Below, in pieces: positions 33,260-46,300 of a DNA stretch of 64,000 nucleotides. The position numbers and the translations under genes are program-made. The stretch is from Chenopodium formosanum. Its lineage: Eukaryota; Streptophyta; Magnoliopsida; Caryophyllales; Amaranthaceae. The stretch covers positions 79,964,501 to 80,028,500 of the forward strand of contig CM044877.1 in NCBI GenBank assembly GCA_024500155.1, read 5' to 3'. Under the pieces are notes generated by a model. It did not search any database, was not told where the DNA came from, and was given only the letters and a program-made list of their open reading frames with translations. Positions within the stretch are counted from its first letter, which is position 1; each line of letters begins with the position of its first letter.

Positions 33260-34833
33260 AATCTTCATTGAGACATAGCTTGATTAATTAACAAACTATT
33301 TTGAAAATCAAACCATCCCTATTAATTAATTAATTAATTAATTAATAAGTTAATTGTTGTATGAATATTGACCTTCACAACTCATAAATGGTGACTATTG
33401 ATCGAATACATCGTTTTATAATATTATATTATATTATATTATAAGGAGAATGAAAGTTGTGAATCAAAGGCCAATTAGGATGTTTTGATTTGCATGCATG
33501 CATGTGGGATGTGATCATAAATTTTCATGAGTTCCTGTCAAATCTTTACACTGCATCCTACCCTTATTTCATGGGTGCTCAATACAATATTCAACACCTT
33601 TTACATAACAAACAATCCTGCCGCTTATTCTTCTTTCTTTTTGTTTACGTATATAATGATTGTTCATTTATTCACAAACGATAACCTTGTTTGGCTTGTT
33701 TTATTTTAAATAACATGTAGTAGTAGACCATACCTACGCAAATGCGCAATATATATCTATTTACAAAAAACATAAATCTTGATATCAAAAGGAAAATTTG
33801 TTGAAAGCTATTAAGTTATTAAATATTGGAATAACTACTCCTCTATTCATACGAAATTGTCGAAATATATAAATTACATATAATAATAAGATATTTTTGA
33901 AATGTAGTACATAAACAATAATAGAAAGTTGCCAGCAGAGATAATAGAAAGTACTGTATGAAATTTCCAATATTCATTTGGAGCTATATATGTATTGATG
34001 ATATTATTTGTTAAAACAATAATCGATGAAATTCCAACACCCATTTTTGGAGCTATGCATTGATATTTTGATAAAGCAAATAATGTCATTTTTTACAACT
34101 TCCTCCTATATTTTGTCTTAGCCCTAGTTTGCAGTTTGCAGTTTGCATTTGGATTTTTAGTTGTAATTTTGTTAACATTTGAGCTTCATCTGTCCCTTCA
34201 ACCCCCCTCCCCCCCCCCCCCCCCCTAGATTATAAAGACAAGTAACACTAATTTATAGGTTAAATATTTAACAGCTACCATATGAAATTTTTGGAGAATC
34301 ATAATATATAATTAAAATTGAGAATTACTTTGGAGGGCAATTTTACAATGGCTACAATAATTATCATATTCATGATTGGCATGACAAGCTTGGTGTGTGT
34401 TAATGGCAATCTGTTATTTTGCATCCTAAATAAATTTATTTGATTTATTTTAAAAAATATTTTTAAATTTCAATGGGATAAACAATCAACATGAGCTTAT
34501 GTTTAAAAATATTAGAGCACATAAGTAAATAAAAATAAAAAATAAAAAATAAATGTTATAAGCTCCTACTTTGCTAATCATAACTTCAATTCCTTTTTAT
34601 TTTTGATTTTAAGAAAGGTAATTTGTTTAATAAAAAGTTTAGAAACTAAACTTGGATTGATTTTATTAGTTTAATCATTGAATATTTATCTGAACCAATA
34701 CAATTTTATATTACTTTTGACGAATGTAATTGCTTCATTCCAATTGGCTCTCGATTTACAGTTTTCAGTTCTCATATTATTCTGTATTAAATTATGAAAT
34801 ATGTATACCCAATTTTATAATTTTAAGGTTATA

Positions 34834-34885
34834 ATATAAGATCAAATCTGTTTTCAAAAAAAAAAAAAAATATAAGATCAAATCT
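34834..34885. repeat. Ultra-short retroposed tail, TSD 16 bp
   Basis: ATATAAGATCAAATCT is perfectly repeated (34834-34849, 34870-34885) around an insert GTTTTC + A14. Confidence 0.75.
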
Positions 34886-35034
34886 TACTGGCAAAGTTGG
34901 AGGAGTACTTCGGGTGTAGTGAGATTGCCTTAAATTACCGTACCCTCACGACCTCACCTCCAATATGCCTTGAGTCAGTGTAATGTGCATACTAGATTAG
35001 TAGATTGTAATTAAGATAAGTGGATGGAGATTTA

Positions 35035-35194
35035 GGGTCTGTTCACATTCACTTAATTTCAGTTCAGTTCAGCTCCTAATTTCTCTCTCTCATAAAATAT
35101 TTATTCAGTTCAATTCAGTTCAGCTAGTTCAGCTCCAATCAATTCAATTCAGTTCAACTCAGCTCAGCTCAGTTCAGTAAATATGAACAGACCC
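35035..35194. mobile_element. Tourist-like MITE, TTA target duplication
   Basis: Ends GGGTCTGTTCACATT and AATATGAACAGACCC, flanked by TTA (35032-35034 and 35195-35197). The interior is CAGTTCAGCTC-rich, with CTCCTAATTTCTCTCTCTCA. Same family as 31877-31977. Confidence 0.8.
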
Positions 35195-36376
35195 TTATAA
35201 TTCTGCCTAAAATTATAAAATTACACACAAAGGAAAGAATAAAATACCTATAATTAATATGAATAATCTAATAAATAATTTTAGGTGTATGAAAACCTTC
35301 ATCCGCAACCATACTCATAGGCAGACCTATTACGAGTACAAGTTTAGAAAAGTCACCGATAAATATATCCTAATTCTATGACAAATATTATCACAATATA
35401 ATTCTATCTTAAAAGAGAAAAAGGAAATTTCATTACTTTTAAATAGAACAAAAAACAGAATAAATACACCAAAAACTAACACTTACTACATGCATCTCAA
35501 TTCAATTATTCTTAGCTCAATACAATACATAAAATAAAATTGTTTCTTGATTATTCTTAGAATTCTGGATCCACTACCACGACCAATCTTAATTCTTACA
35601 TATAATCATCATCATTCTCGAATTATTGATATATTTAAGTTTTTTGTCCTTTATATTGTTGAAGGACAAAGTTCATTAATTAATAAGAATCTAATAAGCA
35701 TTTCTCTATCTCCATGATATGATGCTAAACTTTTCTTTCTCCTTTTCAATTTTTCTTTTTGTCATTTTATGAAGTGTTCAAAACATCAAACGTAATTTGT
35801 CTTATAATAATTCAAAAATTAAAAATATTAATTATATACACAGAATAAATTTACTAGGATGTACATGTACAAGAAAAACAAAATTATTGTAAAAAAATAT
35901 GTAGATACACTTAGATGTTTATCCCGTGATATGTGGTTGGTCAATGTCCTACAAATATATATATGAAAAAAAATAATAATAATAAAATGAGATTTTATAC
36001 TACTATATTAATCAAATTATAGAGCTTGTCATTACCCTCTAACTAACCCCACCAACCAGATGATTCATATGGTACGCATAGCTGTGAATTTGTTTTTGTA
36101 ATGGTAATTTTGTACCTTCCTTTCAATCATAATCCTGTAAACTAAATCAGTCTCCAGTACTTGAAAATCTCTTACTATACTATAGTATATTTTTTCTATG
36201 GTTTTGCATTTTGAAAATCAATGTGTATAAGCATTTTAGCAAGGATATACTCCTTGGCCTCGGATCCTTCATTTGTTTGCATTTTGCATAGTTTTAAATG
36301 TACATAAACTGCGTCTTTGAACATCAATATCCTTTGCATAAATTTATATTGACTGGCTCCATTATCTATGTACTTA

Positions 36377-36474
36377 TTATCTTCCTCGAAATTCAAAATG
36401 TATATCATAAGATTGTGTTGCAATGTTATCTTCCTCGAAATTCAAAATGTATATCATAAGATTGTGTTGCAATG
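36377..36474. repeat. Perfect 49-bp tandem duplication
   Basis: The unit beginning TTATCTTCCTCGAAATTC and ending GTGTTGCAATG occurs twice without a mismatch (36377-36425, 36426-36474). Perfect identity in non-coding DNA implies a recent event or an assembly artefact. Confidence 0.9.
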
Positions 36475-39314
36475 TTACTCAAACTCTTCACTTTAAATAC
36501 TCATTTTGGGTCCTCAACACTCTGACATGGATATAAACTAACACTTCATCTTGGATGGAAATTTACACAATTTAGCCGAACCACACACTTGAACACGTAA
36601 TAGCTAGTGTCCGATACTAATACCCGAGCTCATGTAACATAGGTTGCTAATAAAAGAAAAGGGGTGAACTTTAACTACCAAATTAAAGGCAACCAAAGTT
36701 TTTGATGATTGGTCATGACTCATGCACATATATAGATAGTAAATGAGAAGATTATAAAACAATATAATGAAGTAATAAAAAGCAATAATGGCTTTTATTG
36801 TTGGTAAATTAGGTGTATCAAGTATCACATCTATAAACCCTTTAAACTTAAATCTAGTATGGCTTAACAATTAGGTTTAATTATTGTTCGCTTGTGATTT
36901 GACCTAACTATTATTGGTTGTATGTTAGTTCTAGTTATTGACGTTGGTTAAAATGAATTCATGATTAGCATTTTTGGATCACTTTGTTCAACATTGCAGT
37001 GGATTGGAATATATCCTTTTTCGTAAAGCATAAGGAGGAATTGGAATAAGTTCAAGTGTCTATAACTGTTGTTGGCTACGTAGTTTGATGCACTAGTTTA
37101 TCTTCTAGGGCCGGGCGTGCTCGAAACAAGGCCTACGGAGAAGATAGCCATAGCCAAGCTAGCCAGCCTACTGCCGGCTACTAGCCTATGAATATAAATG
37201 ATTGCAGTAATGGTGCCTGGCTTGAAGATCTATCTCTAGCTTCCAAATTTAGGGTAGCTAGTGGCGGAACCCTACCTTCCTTAACTAGCTTAGAAGGTGG
37301 CCTCTCCCTATTCTTAGGTTGTTTGTACAATGACTTGTCATTTTTGTAGCATTGTATGCTCTTAATCAATTCGGTGTTTCAATAAACTTAACTCTATTAA
37401 AAAGGTACAGAATATATATAATATAGCGTGTCTAACTTGCTAACACTTCATAATTCATATCTAGTACTGCATTAACTACATTACTAGCAATTCGGGTTCA
37501 TTTTAGCTATGTTAATTGCAGTTATACAAAAAAAAATTTTAACAAACAGTGTAAAAAAAGATACTTCGTACTTTGTATGATTTCAATCTCCCAAAAAAAA
37601 TCAGTACATTCAAATACGTGATTGCTTGTAATGAATCGTGGAAAAAAAATCTCACTAGCAATCATCTCTTTTAACAACAGAACTAAGTATTTTTGTATAA
37701 AGATTAAAAAACACAAATATATTAAAGAATATAATCCGTTGAGATCATTGCATATATCGAGTTTAAGTAGTCAAAATTGTCACACTATTAATTACAAAAG
37801 CAATCGGTAAACCAATGCATAAACAATAAAGTCTTTTAAGGATGGTTTAATAAGAAATAACTATTACTTCATCATCAAGTTATGTACAAGTATATAAAAT
37901 GAAAGTAACCCTATTATTATTCTTCAAAAATTAAACCCACGTGCGGTAGAAAGATAGAATTGATTTACAACAACATCATTTTGCAATAATTTGAAATTCT
38001 TGATTATAAAACACACAACAAACACTCCAAGAAACCTATCCAAATCAAAAATCAATTGAAGAATTGCAACATCATGATATACATACAATTAATTAATTAA
38101 TTAATTAATTAATAATTGAAAATAATTAATTAATTAAAACTTTTAGTAGGGTCTACAAAATATTAGAGAACGTGAAGGTGAATGAAAGGAATGTTGGTGG
38201 CACTTCTCATTCGGTTTGGAATGTACTTGTAATCGTGTATTTGTGGTGCGGATCATTTGCCGACCTCAACGCCCCCATAAAATGTCACTATTTTAGGGTC
38301 TTCACTTCAACTCCATCACTTTGTGTTAAGGCAATGAGTCAAATTTTTTTCTTTTTGTTTTTTTCTTTGGTTATAGATTGTGTGTTTTAATATTTTTTTA
38401 AGGCTCAAATACCAAAGAGAATGATTTTTTTTTTTTTTTTTTTTTTTTTTGTTTTTGTTTTTGTTTTTCTCCTCTAATTTCTTCTCCTCAATCACTACAT
38501 TCATTCTCTAAAATTATTGGGTTCAAGAGAGGTTGTAATTGGATATTGGCAATGGTAAGCATCTATTTTGATATAGATTTTTTCATTTTTTTTTTTTTTT
38601 TTTTTTTTTGCTATTAGTAGTTGTCTAATCTCTTTGAATTATTTTCTTTTACCTAATGATGAGTGATATAGACTTGCTCTAATGAAGAGTATTATTCACC
38701 CTAATTGTTCAAATTATTGTGTGGCAAGATTCTCATATTGATTTTCTCTTTGTGGCTTGATGGGGTACGACGTGTTTGCACCATTTATGGATTAGCTCCC
38801 AAGTCTGCCCAAGCTTAGGCTTGCAACGGAAGAATCGAAGATTTTTGTTTGATATTTTTGTAAATAATTTAAATTTAATAAAGATCTTCTCTGTGGTCTA
38901 ACCTATTACCTATACAACATAAAATCTATTTTTTCACTAACGTTATGTATTCCTTAAACCCTGGTTTTAATTAGTGGGGTCACTTGACACTTTAGATTTC
39001 AAAATAGAAATCCACCCCTGAATAAATTTTACTGTTTTCTACGAGTATATTTTTACGGTTCTGATATCATATAAAATTAGAAACCTTAAATTGGGAGTAA
39101 AGCCCTCTCCATCATGGTAATATTTTTACTAAAAACAAAACATTTGAACTTCTTCGCTCATTAAATATTAGTCATTTTTTTAGATAATCCTCTTGCTAAT
39201 TAACTTTAAATTCACATGGAGTATAATTTTCTTAATTAGTACTCCAGAATTAGATATGCCTTTTTGGGTCCTTTAACTACCCTAAGAAGCATTTCGATAT
39301 ATAAACTTGTCCAA

Positions 39315-39935
39315 TCTTAAATTATTGTTCAGAGCCTAAATTTGAAGTCTATCATCCAAAATATTAGGTCATTTTTGAAGATTTTCAAGAATCAATGTCG
39401 AAAATTCAAATGATGATGAGAGGTGCGCCATGGGTCAAAAAGGTTGTTTAAAAATATACACATCCACTAATCGGTCACATAAAGGACTGTGGCAGCCTTA
39501 ATTAGAGTCAATAACGAGAGGCATGTCCTTATATGGCTAAATGGATATATAATGAAGAGACAAAGTGGATTATTTCAACCACCTAAGTGACCTCTCGAAC
39601 TCTTAAATTATGAATCCATGGAAAGCACCTCGATCCTTTTCCTTCTCAGATCCAAAATGGTTGAAAATATTCCGAAATTAAAGGCTATAATCCAAAAAAT
39701 CGAGTCATTTTCAAAGATTTCAGGACCAAGTGTCAAAATTTCAAGTGATAGTGGAAGATTATCCTAGGGTGATATAATATTTTGTGAAACCATATACTAC
39801 CTCCGTTAAATATTAGTTGCAACTTTGGGGTATTATTTAAGAGACATCAAATATTTCAAAGTTACAAGTTGCAACTAATATTTAACGGATGTAGTATGTC
39901 AATAATCGGTTATATAAAGGCTCAGAATGACTTTA
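39315..39935. repeat. Diverged tandem duplication, one copy split by a MITE
   Basis: Unit 1 (about 39315-39505) and unit 2 (about 39640-39935) share ATCCAAAA..T..GTCATTTT, AAGATTTCA, GTC.AAAATTCAA and a TAATCGGT.A.ATAAAGG block. In unit 2 a 98-bp Stowaway element separates the last two blocks. Confidence 0.55.
39797..39894. mobile_element. Stowaway MITE with TA target duplication
   Basis: Ends CTACCTCCGTTAAATATTAG and CTAATATTTAACGGATGTAG are near-perfect inverses, flanked by TA on both sides. The CTMCCTCCGT end is the Stowaway (Tc1/Mariner) signature. At 98 bp it is a very short copy. Confidence 0.88.
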
Positions 39936-40639
39936 ACTAGCTAAACAATTAGTTAAAATGCAAATAATGTAGACAAACTTTAATCGTTAATTATATCTAT
40001 CTCTAAAAAATTTAAGTACCTAATTAAACTATTACATCTCCCTTTCTAAAGCTAAAACTTGAAAATTATACTTGTACTACCCTATTAAAAAATTGAAAGA
40101 TAAACCTTGAAATTATTAAAAACATGATAAGAATTCAAAATCTTTCTCTGGATATATTTAATTATAAAACCCAATATTTTTTAAAACGTGATTAGTTTTA
40201 AAATAGGGTTTTAAAAGAACTTCAAATGTTCCATTATCATTTCTTCATAATTTAATGGTAAAACGTATTGAGGAGATCATAATGATGTCTTATTGTTACA
40301 ATTAGTTTACAATCATAATATGGCCTTAGAAAGTTATGGTGGATGTCAAGTTATGTAACTCAATGATTAAATTCATAGGCCATCCCACTTCTAGAGGAGC
40401 AATCGATCGAGATATGCCATTTATCATTTAACTATTAATAAACTTGTTGATAATGACCCCAAAACTATCATTACCTTGTTGAATTGATCGATCATATATT
40501 CATATTCATATATACTAGCTACATGGCCAAGAATAACATAAATAAAAACTAAGGTGCCAGATAATAAATAATTCTGGAATGAAATTTTTTTAGGATATAT
40601 ATTGATGATTAATTACATGAGGTGTAAAACGGGCCTGAG

Positions 40640-40940
40640 TCACACCAACCCACCATAAGTTTCCACTTTACTCGACCAAGGAGGTTCTACCTCAAAAACA
40701 TATGGCAATGAAGGAGGAGTAGTCCATTAGCCTTATAAAGTGGACACAATTATCATTTTTTTTCAATGTGGGTTACACATTTCAATACAAACTTTCACTT
40801 TTACACTCAATTAATGTGGGATAACACACCACTCATATGTGGGTTTTCTCATGGCTCAACACTCGACCTCACATGTGAGTTATCCATAATATTGGCCCAG
40901 ATCACAACTCAACTCAACCTGCCTCTAATACCATGTAATG
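40640..40940. repeat. LTR-like sequence of a small retrotransposon (degraded)
   Basis: Contains blocks typical of plant TRIM-type LTRs: GGCAATGAAGGAGGAGTAG, CCATTAGCCTTATAAAGTGG, CAATGTGGG and a terminal CTAATACCATG. Boundaries and target duplication are not clear, and no coding region is attached. Confidence 0.4.
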
Positions 40941-41841
40941 CGTTGATTGTTTGGTTGATCAATTAAAGTTAAAAATCAAACTAAACATAATATTAATATG
41001 TACTTTTTTCGTTTCTTTTTAAGTGACATGTGCACATGTCCTAATTAATTAGAGCTACTTAAATTCAATTTATAACTAAAATTAATTTCAAGATGTAAAT
41101 TCATATATGTGAAATTCAGATGAACAAAATATAACATTGCACTCTCTTATTCGCATTATATCTAAATGTTTTCAAATATTAGTATTGTACCTTTCAATTC
41201 TCAAGATATGAAGATCAATAGCTTGTTTTTGGCTGCTTCTTTATATATGATCGCGTGGCTCTCAGGTCTTACACTCACTCATACCCCATAAGTCTAAAGG
41301 TCAAGTAGACACGTGTCACTTGCTACAAATTAGTGGCCAAAGTGTATGTATTATTTGATCGTATAGTTTGATTTCAAAACATAAATGGGACCAAAATGCG
41401 CTGCAAATTTTCGTGGTCTCTTGTAATTGCATTGAAACTTGAAATATGGGGCCAAAAAGTACGTTAATTTTTGATAGATTTTTCCCTATTGGTTGCACTC
41501 GTGTTTTAGGCTTCCATGCAAATGAAAACTACTTCTTTCAAGAAAAAATCAAGATAAGTTAATATCTTAAGATAAGTTATTTTCAGGATAATAAGCTCAA
41601 ATGAATTGATACTATGACCTTGTTTTGGCACCCGAGAGGTTAAATGCTAACCGGATACATTAGTTGTTCACTTGTTTGTATGATGATCGAAGCTGATTTG
41701 ACTAGTTTTATGAGTTAATATTACATGTGCTGTGTCAAAGTGTTTAGTAAATATTGTAGTTATTAAATGATAACTACTTTATCAAGTAATATGACAAATA
41801 TGAAAATATACATAGCCAGTTGATTGCTTAAAAGAATGGTA

Positions 41842-42113
41842 CTCCTTTCATTTTATTAAGTATCTTATATTGAGACTTTTTGCACTATTTACTTGTCTCA
41901 CTTTAAACAATGTTTGTAAATTATACATAAGAAAAAAATTTATCTTGTGGATACTTGTTGGAATCGTTTAAATGAAATCTTATTAATATTTTTTTTTTGA
42001 CAATCTTATTAATATTTCATTGTTATAATTTATACTTAAATATATTATTGATCAAAGTTTTGCATCGACATGTGAGCCAAGTTCCAATGGGCACTAAAAA
42101 AAAACAGAGGGAG
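41842..42113. mobile_element. Stowaway-like MITE, best copy of the ~270-bp family
   Basis: Ends CTCCTTTC and ACAGAGGGAG are flanked by TA (41840-41841, 42114-42115). The core words are shared with copies at 20781, 32345 and 56035. A short T7-GAC insertion with a 16-bp duplication lies inside (41976-42017), so that event is younger than the MITE. Confidence 0.72.
41976..42017. repeat. Ultra-short retroposed tail, TSD 16 bp
   Basis: AATCTTATTAATATTT is perfectly repeated at 41976-41991 and 42002-42017, around only ten bases, T7-GAC. It is inside a Stowaway-like MITE. Confidence 0.7.
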
Positions 42114-42834
42114 TAAAATTAAAGATGTGTGATGTTTTGTTTCACTATTAGTTTTCTAATTTTCACTTATCAATGAATTAGATAAAAACGTATTTTTCAT
42201 CCTAAAATAAAATCAATACTTTCTATGAATTAATTGAACAAGTACTTGATTCATAAAAGAGGCAAAAAAAAAAATCATAATACGATTGGGAGCATAAATA
42301 TTAAAGGTGTACCATATAATAATATTCTATTTCAGAAAAATTTACTAATATCCTTTAAAGATAACAAAGATATACAATAATCAAAGGTTAATTGCACCTA
42401 AAACTAATAGGGTGAGATATTGAATCACATAAATGTATTAAGGATCATTATACATCTAATATCACTGTTAATCGGTTTGCAAAAATAATATCATGTTCAG
42501 CGTACATAAAAGTAATGTTTTACGGAGTAATTTGTAGGACTTCACCAACCAACTAAACTCATTGATATCCACACGACCTTAACAAAACAAGACACAAAAG
42601 TATACACCGAACATGAAATTTAGACATGTTCATGACTTCGTTCCATGAAGCTAGAGACGAGGTAGGCATAAAACTAATACCTACTTAAGGTTTTGTACTT
42701 TAGTAGGTAAGAACTAGGAAGATCTAAAAATACTAATATTGCCCGTGATTGGGAATTATCCTAGAAGATTATAATCACACAAATTAAATTAAATCCATAT
42801 TATTATTCGTATAACCTATAGTTTTTTATGAAAT

Positions 42835-42842
42835 TATAAATA
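42835..42842 (+). promoter_or_regulatory. TATA box of the small membrane-protein gene
   Basis: TATAAATA is followed about 45 bases later by a CT-rich stretch (CTTCACTTTCTCTCTCC) typical of a plant 5' leader. The ATG is 460 bases downstream, implying a long leader. Confidence 0.5.
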
Positions 42843-43302
42843 AGACCAACCTTCCTACTAGCCACTTACATCATCACAACCTTTGCTTCACTTTCTCTCT
42901 CCTCAAAAACAGAGGCGTAGCAGTTACACACCAAGTTATAAAAATTCCACCCTACATTTCTTTTTTATTCAAAAATTTCATCTTTCTTCTTCTTTAAACT
43001 TTGACTTACACAAATCCAATCAACATCATAAATTACCCATCACCAATTTTTTCTTGTTAATTTTTCACTACATTTTATGATATATTCTTGTATAAATATA
43101 TTTCTTGATAAACCAAACCTAGCCTAAATTCTTTCACAGAATTCTCATAAAAATTTGACTTTAAAATCAGTTTCTTTCTTTTGTTCTTGAATATTTATAA
43201 ATACCCAGATTATAACTCTGGTTAATTACGCTAAATTCTTCAATTTTTCCCTTATTTTGGGTTTTCCAGCAATCAAACAGGGCAAAAGCGGATTATCCGA
43301 AA

Positions 43303-46300
43303 ATGGTAAGCATTTTTTTCAGAAAAAAGAAAAGAATTCTATTTCTGGATTAACTGTTTTATTGGGTACTGTGTAAATGTGTAATCAATCATTTCAATTT
43401 ATTACTAATATTCCTCTGTTTTTTTTTTTTTTTTTTAAATTTGTCTTTGTTTTGGAATTATTTTCAGGAATTGAAGGCTGAATTTCTTGGAGAAAATTCA
43501 TTGGGCAATAAAAAAACAGGGGTTTATGATGATCAATTGAATGGTTTTAAGTATGAAAATGGTGGTGATAAATCTGATTGTTACATAGTTGACTTAGAGA
43601 ATTTCTCCAATTGTGTAATTGACAAACAGAACTCAACTACTACAAATTCATCAAGAATTACTGTAAGTTCATTTTCTTTTTCTTAATTTCAAATAGCAGT
43701 TACTGAAAGAATTGACATGTGTTTTTGTCTACATTCCTAAATTAATACATACTCGTATATTTTTTAAAATAAATTCTTTTCATTTTACGTTTATCTAAAC
43801 CGTTTTGTTATGTTACTAATTGGTGGTTGGATTGGATGGTTTCTTATTATGAAATATTAATCATACTTGGTCCATATTATGGTGTGATTATTGATTTATA
43901 TGTGATGTCTACCTTTTAACTTTCGGCCATTATTGGGATAAGATTTTATTTATTTTTTTCTTGGAATTTTGTCATCAATTCTATCCACTTTATTTTCCCA
44001 TATAATAATTTTTTTTTTTTTTTTTTTTTAAATACTACTTGTTAAAGTTACTTTTATTCCAATGGTGTATTTGAAAAGCAACATAATAATGTCAATAGTC
44101 AATCTTTAATATTTGTGTATAACTCACTTATAAGTAGATCAGTAGATGCACTCATTCAAGATTAAAGAGATTATATTTTACATTTTTGTAGTTTTTAATT
44201 TGATTTAAGGTTGCATTTATGAAATTATACGGTGTGTCGTCTGACATAAAACTTAATGTGTATCCAAGCTTTTAATTACAATAACAACAACCAAGTATGT
44301 TGGGGAATTTGGTTTGTAACTAGTTATGTATTCCTTTTAAATTCCATAACTTTGGAATTACATGTAAAGTATGAAATTTCATATGGTATGTCCTAAAAGA
44401 GGAAAGATATGGTTACTAAAATTTTGTAATGTTTGCGTAGAAAAATGGCATTTGGCAAGGACTTGTAACGTGGGCTACTTTTTGTGTGTTTTGTATTGAG
44501 CGGTTGAAAGAATTGTAAGGATTTTTCGGTGAATTTTATTGAATTTACAAAAATTATATATTTATTTATGTATGTATAAAAAAAATTGAATAGTTTGTTA
44601 TTATGTATTTGGTTTAGGTGAATCATGCCATTTGCTTGCTAATGATGTTTTCTTTTTATTGATTTTGGTTTTATTTTTTAATATGTGGACATATAAAAGT
44701 TGCAAAGAAGCCTTTCTAGAAAAGTTCCTCAGCGTGGCGCCGAGAGGAAGCTTAATGATAGAGACACCCTTCCTCCTGCCTCATCCCCTAGAGGTATGGC
44801 ATTATCTTATATCTTTTCCGTATTTTAATTTTAAACCACGCACACTAAATTCTGACTAATTTGAAATCCGACTAATTTGAAATTGAGCATAATATATGAT
44901 GTATCATTGACTTAACTGTATGTTATGTAGTTTAATTTTTGATGTGACATCATATTTTTGATTAAGTTGATGATTGTGAATATACCTATCCTTTGATGAG
45001 CGTGTCCTAATATAAGTAGCTTCCATTGTGGGCCCATAGTTCTTACAACATCATTTTCATACAAGGGATGTGGGATGGGCAAGGGCACTTTGATTGAATT
45101 GGTTAAAACTAGATAACTGCACTCCTTAATTTGTTACGATACGTGTCATAAATAAAAAGTACGCAGCAAATGATTTGTTTAAAAGGCGATAATAAACGTA
45201 GGTAATGGTAATGAGTTACAATAATGTTCTAGTATGATTTTTTTTTATTATATATATTCAATTTCGTGTTAGATTTGAACGTGTGTAGTAATAGCTAACA
45301 CAATTTTGGCCTTTGTGGTATATCAGAGAACTTGTGTAAATCAAACTGTTAAATGTTTTTTGGTTTATAGATTAAAAAATTGAAGAGAAATGCTAATGCT
45401 CCGTTTAAAGAGGAGCTTTATAATGATTAACTTATAATTGATTTTGAAATATAAAGAATTGTTCTGATTTTTTTATACCTTAACGCGGGATTTGATCAAA
45501 TTTATTATTTGATTTTTGGTAAGTCTTCTCATTTCTCAGCTGTCAGACAGTTCGAATTAGCATACTTGATTATATTAGAATCTTAGACTAATTAGTATTA
45601 CTAATTTATTAGGTTAACACACTGGGATCCTCTCCAGTATTTTAGACAGCCGGGTTACGGGTGGAATTGAGATAAGATGGTCTAGTAATCGGAGAGAATC
45701 CTTGTATTTATTTTATGTCCTCATTAATCCGTATCCACGTGTCCTTCGAAAATGGTGTTTAGCAATGATATTATCACAGTTGGCATTAGGATTATGAATA
45801 CTATCATCATCCTAATTATCAGTCATTATCTTTTCCCTTATTGCTGGTGCTACTTGTTTAGTTGTTTTTGCACGTAACTAAATGTTTGTAGTCAACAATT
45901 AATCAAACATTAAACACCAAACATGACTAATTACAATTGAAAGATATGTTAGGATAACGCCTGAAGCACTACTCTTTTATTTTCTTTTTAATTTTATGTA
46001 TTATCAGAATTCAGAAATATGTACTGAGTCACAGTGCACATGAATTTAGGTAGTGGCTAAGTCGTCTCTGTGCCAGGTAGCTTTATAGTCATGCTAGTTA
46101 ATAAAAATTAAAATACTTAATCAAATATTTGAATTATGTATGCAAATTGTGGGGTTGGTCCACACAAATATTTTGCAATGGAATTAAACCACTTGCTCAG
46201 CTGTATTATGTCTGAGTTGTTGTTTTCAGGCCTCATAAATAACATAGATGTCAAAAGTTGACCTTTGGATTTTTAATGAAAGTATAATGCTGTGACGGTG

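Larger units (their letters stand above)
31332..42834. other. 11.5-kb gene-free region with small repeats
   Basis: No frame shows recognisable domains or splice-consistent extension; the reading frames at 32004-32378, 36196-36423, 36604-36870 and 37181-37369 look random. The region holds two Tourist-like MITEs, Stowaway-type elements, a hairpin element, LTR-like sequence and two tandem duplications, each listed separately. (TTAA)n-type runs occur at 33325-33345 and 38089-38135. Confidence 0.6.

Noticed and set aside
36196..37369. Several 60-88 codon frames on the minus strand
   Set aside because: Random-looking peptides in a repeat-rich gene-free region; one overlaps the 49-bp tandem duplication.
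43441..43467. Upstream in-frame start MSLFWNYFQ for the small membrane-protein gene
   Set aside because: It lies in the intron with a strong TTTTCAG acceptor right after it; ATG/GTAAGC at 43303 gives a cleaner gene model.
45622..45700. GGATCCTCTCC ... GGAGAGAATCC weak inverted repeat in the small membrane-protein gene intron
   Set aside because: Only 10 of 11 positions match and no target duplication was seen.
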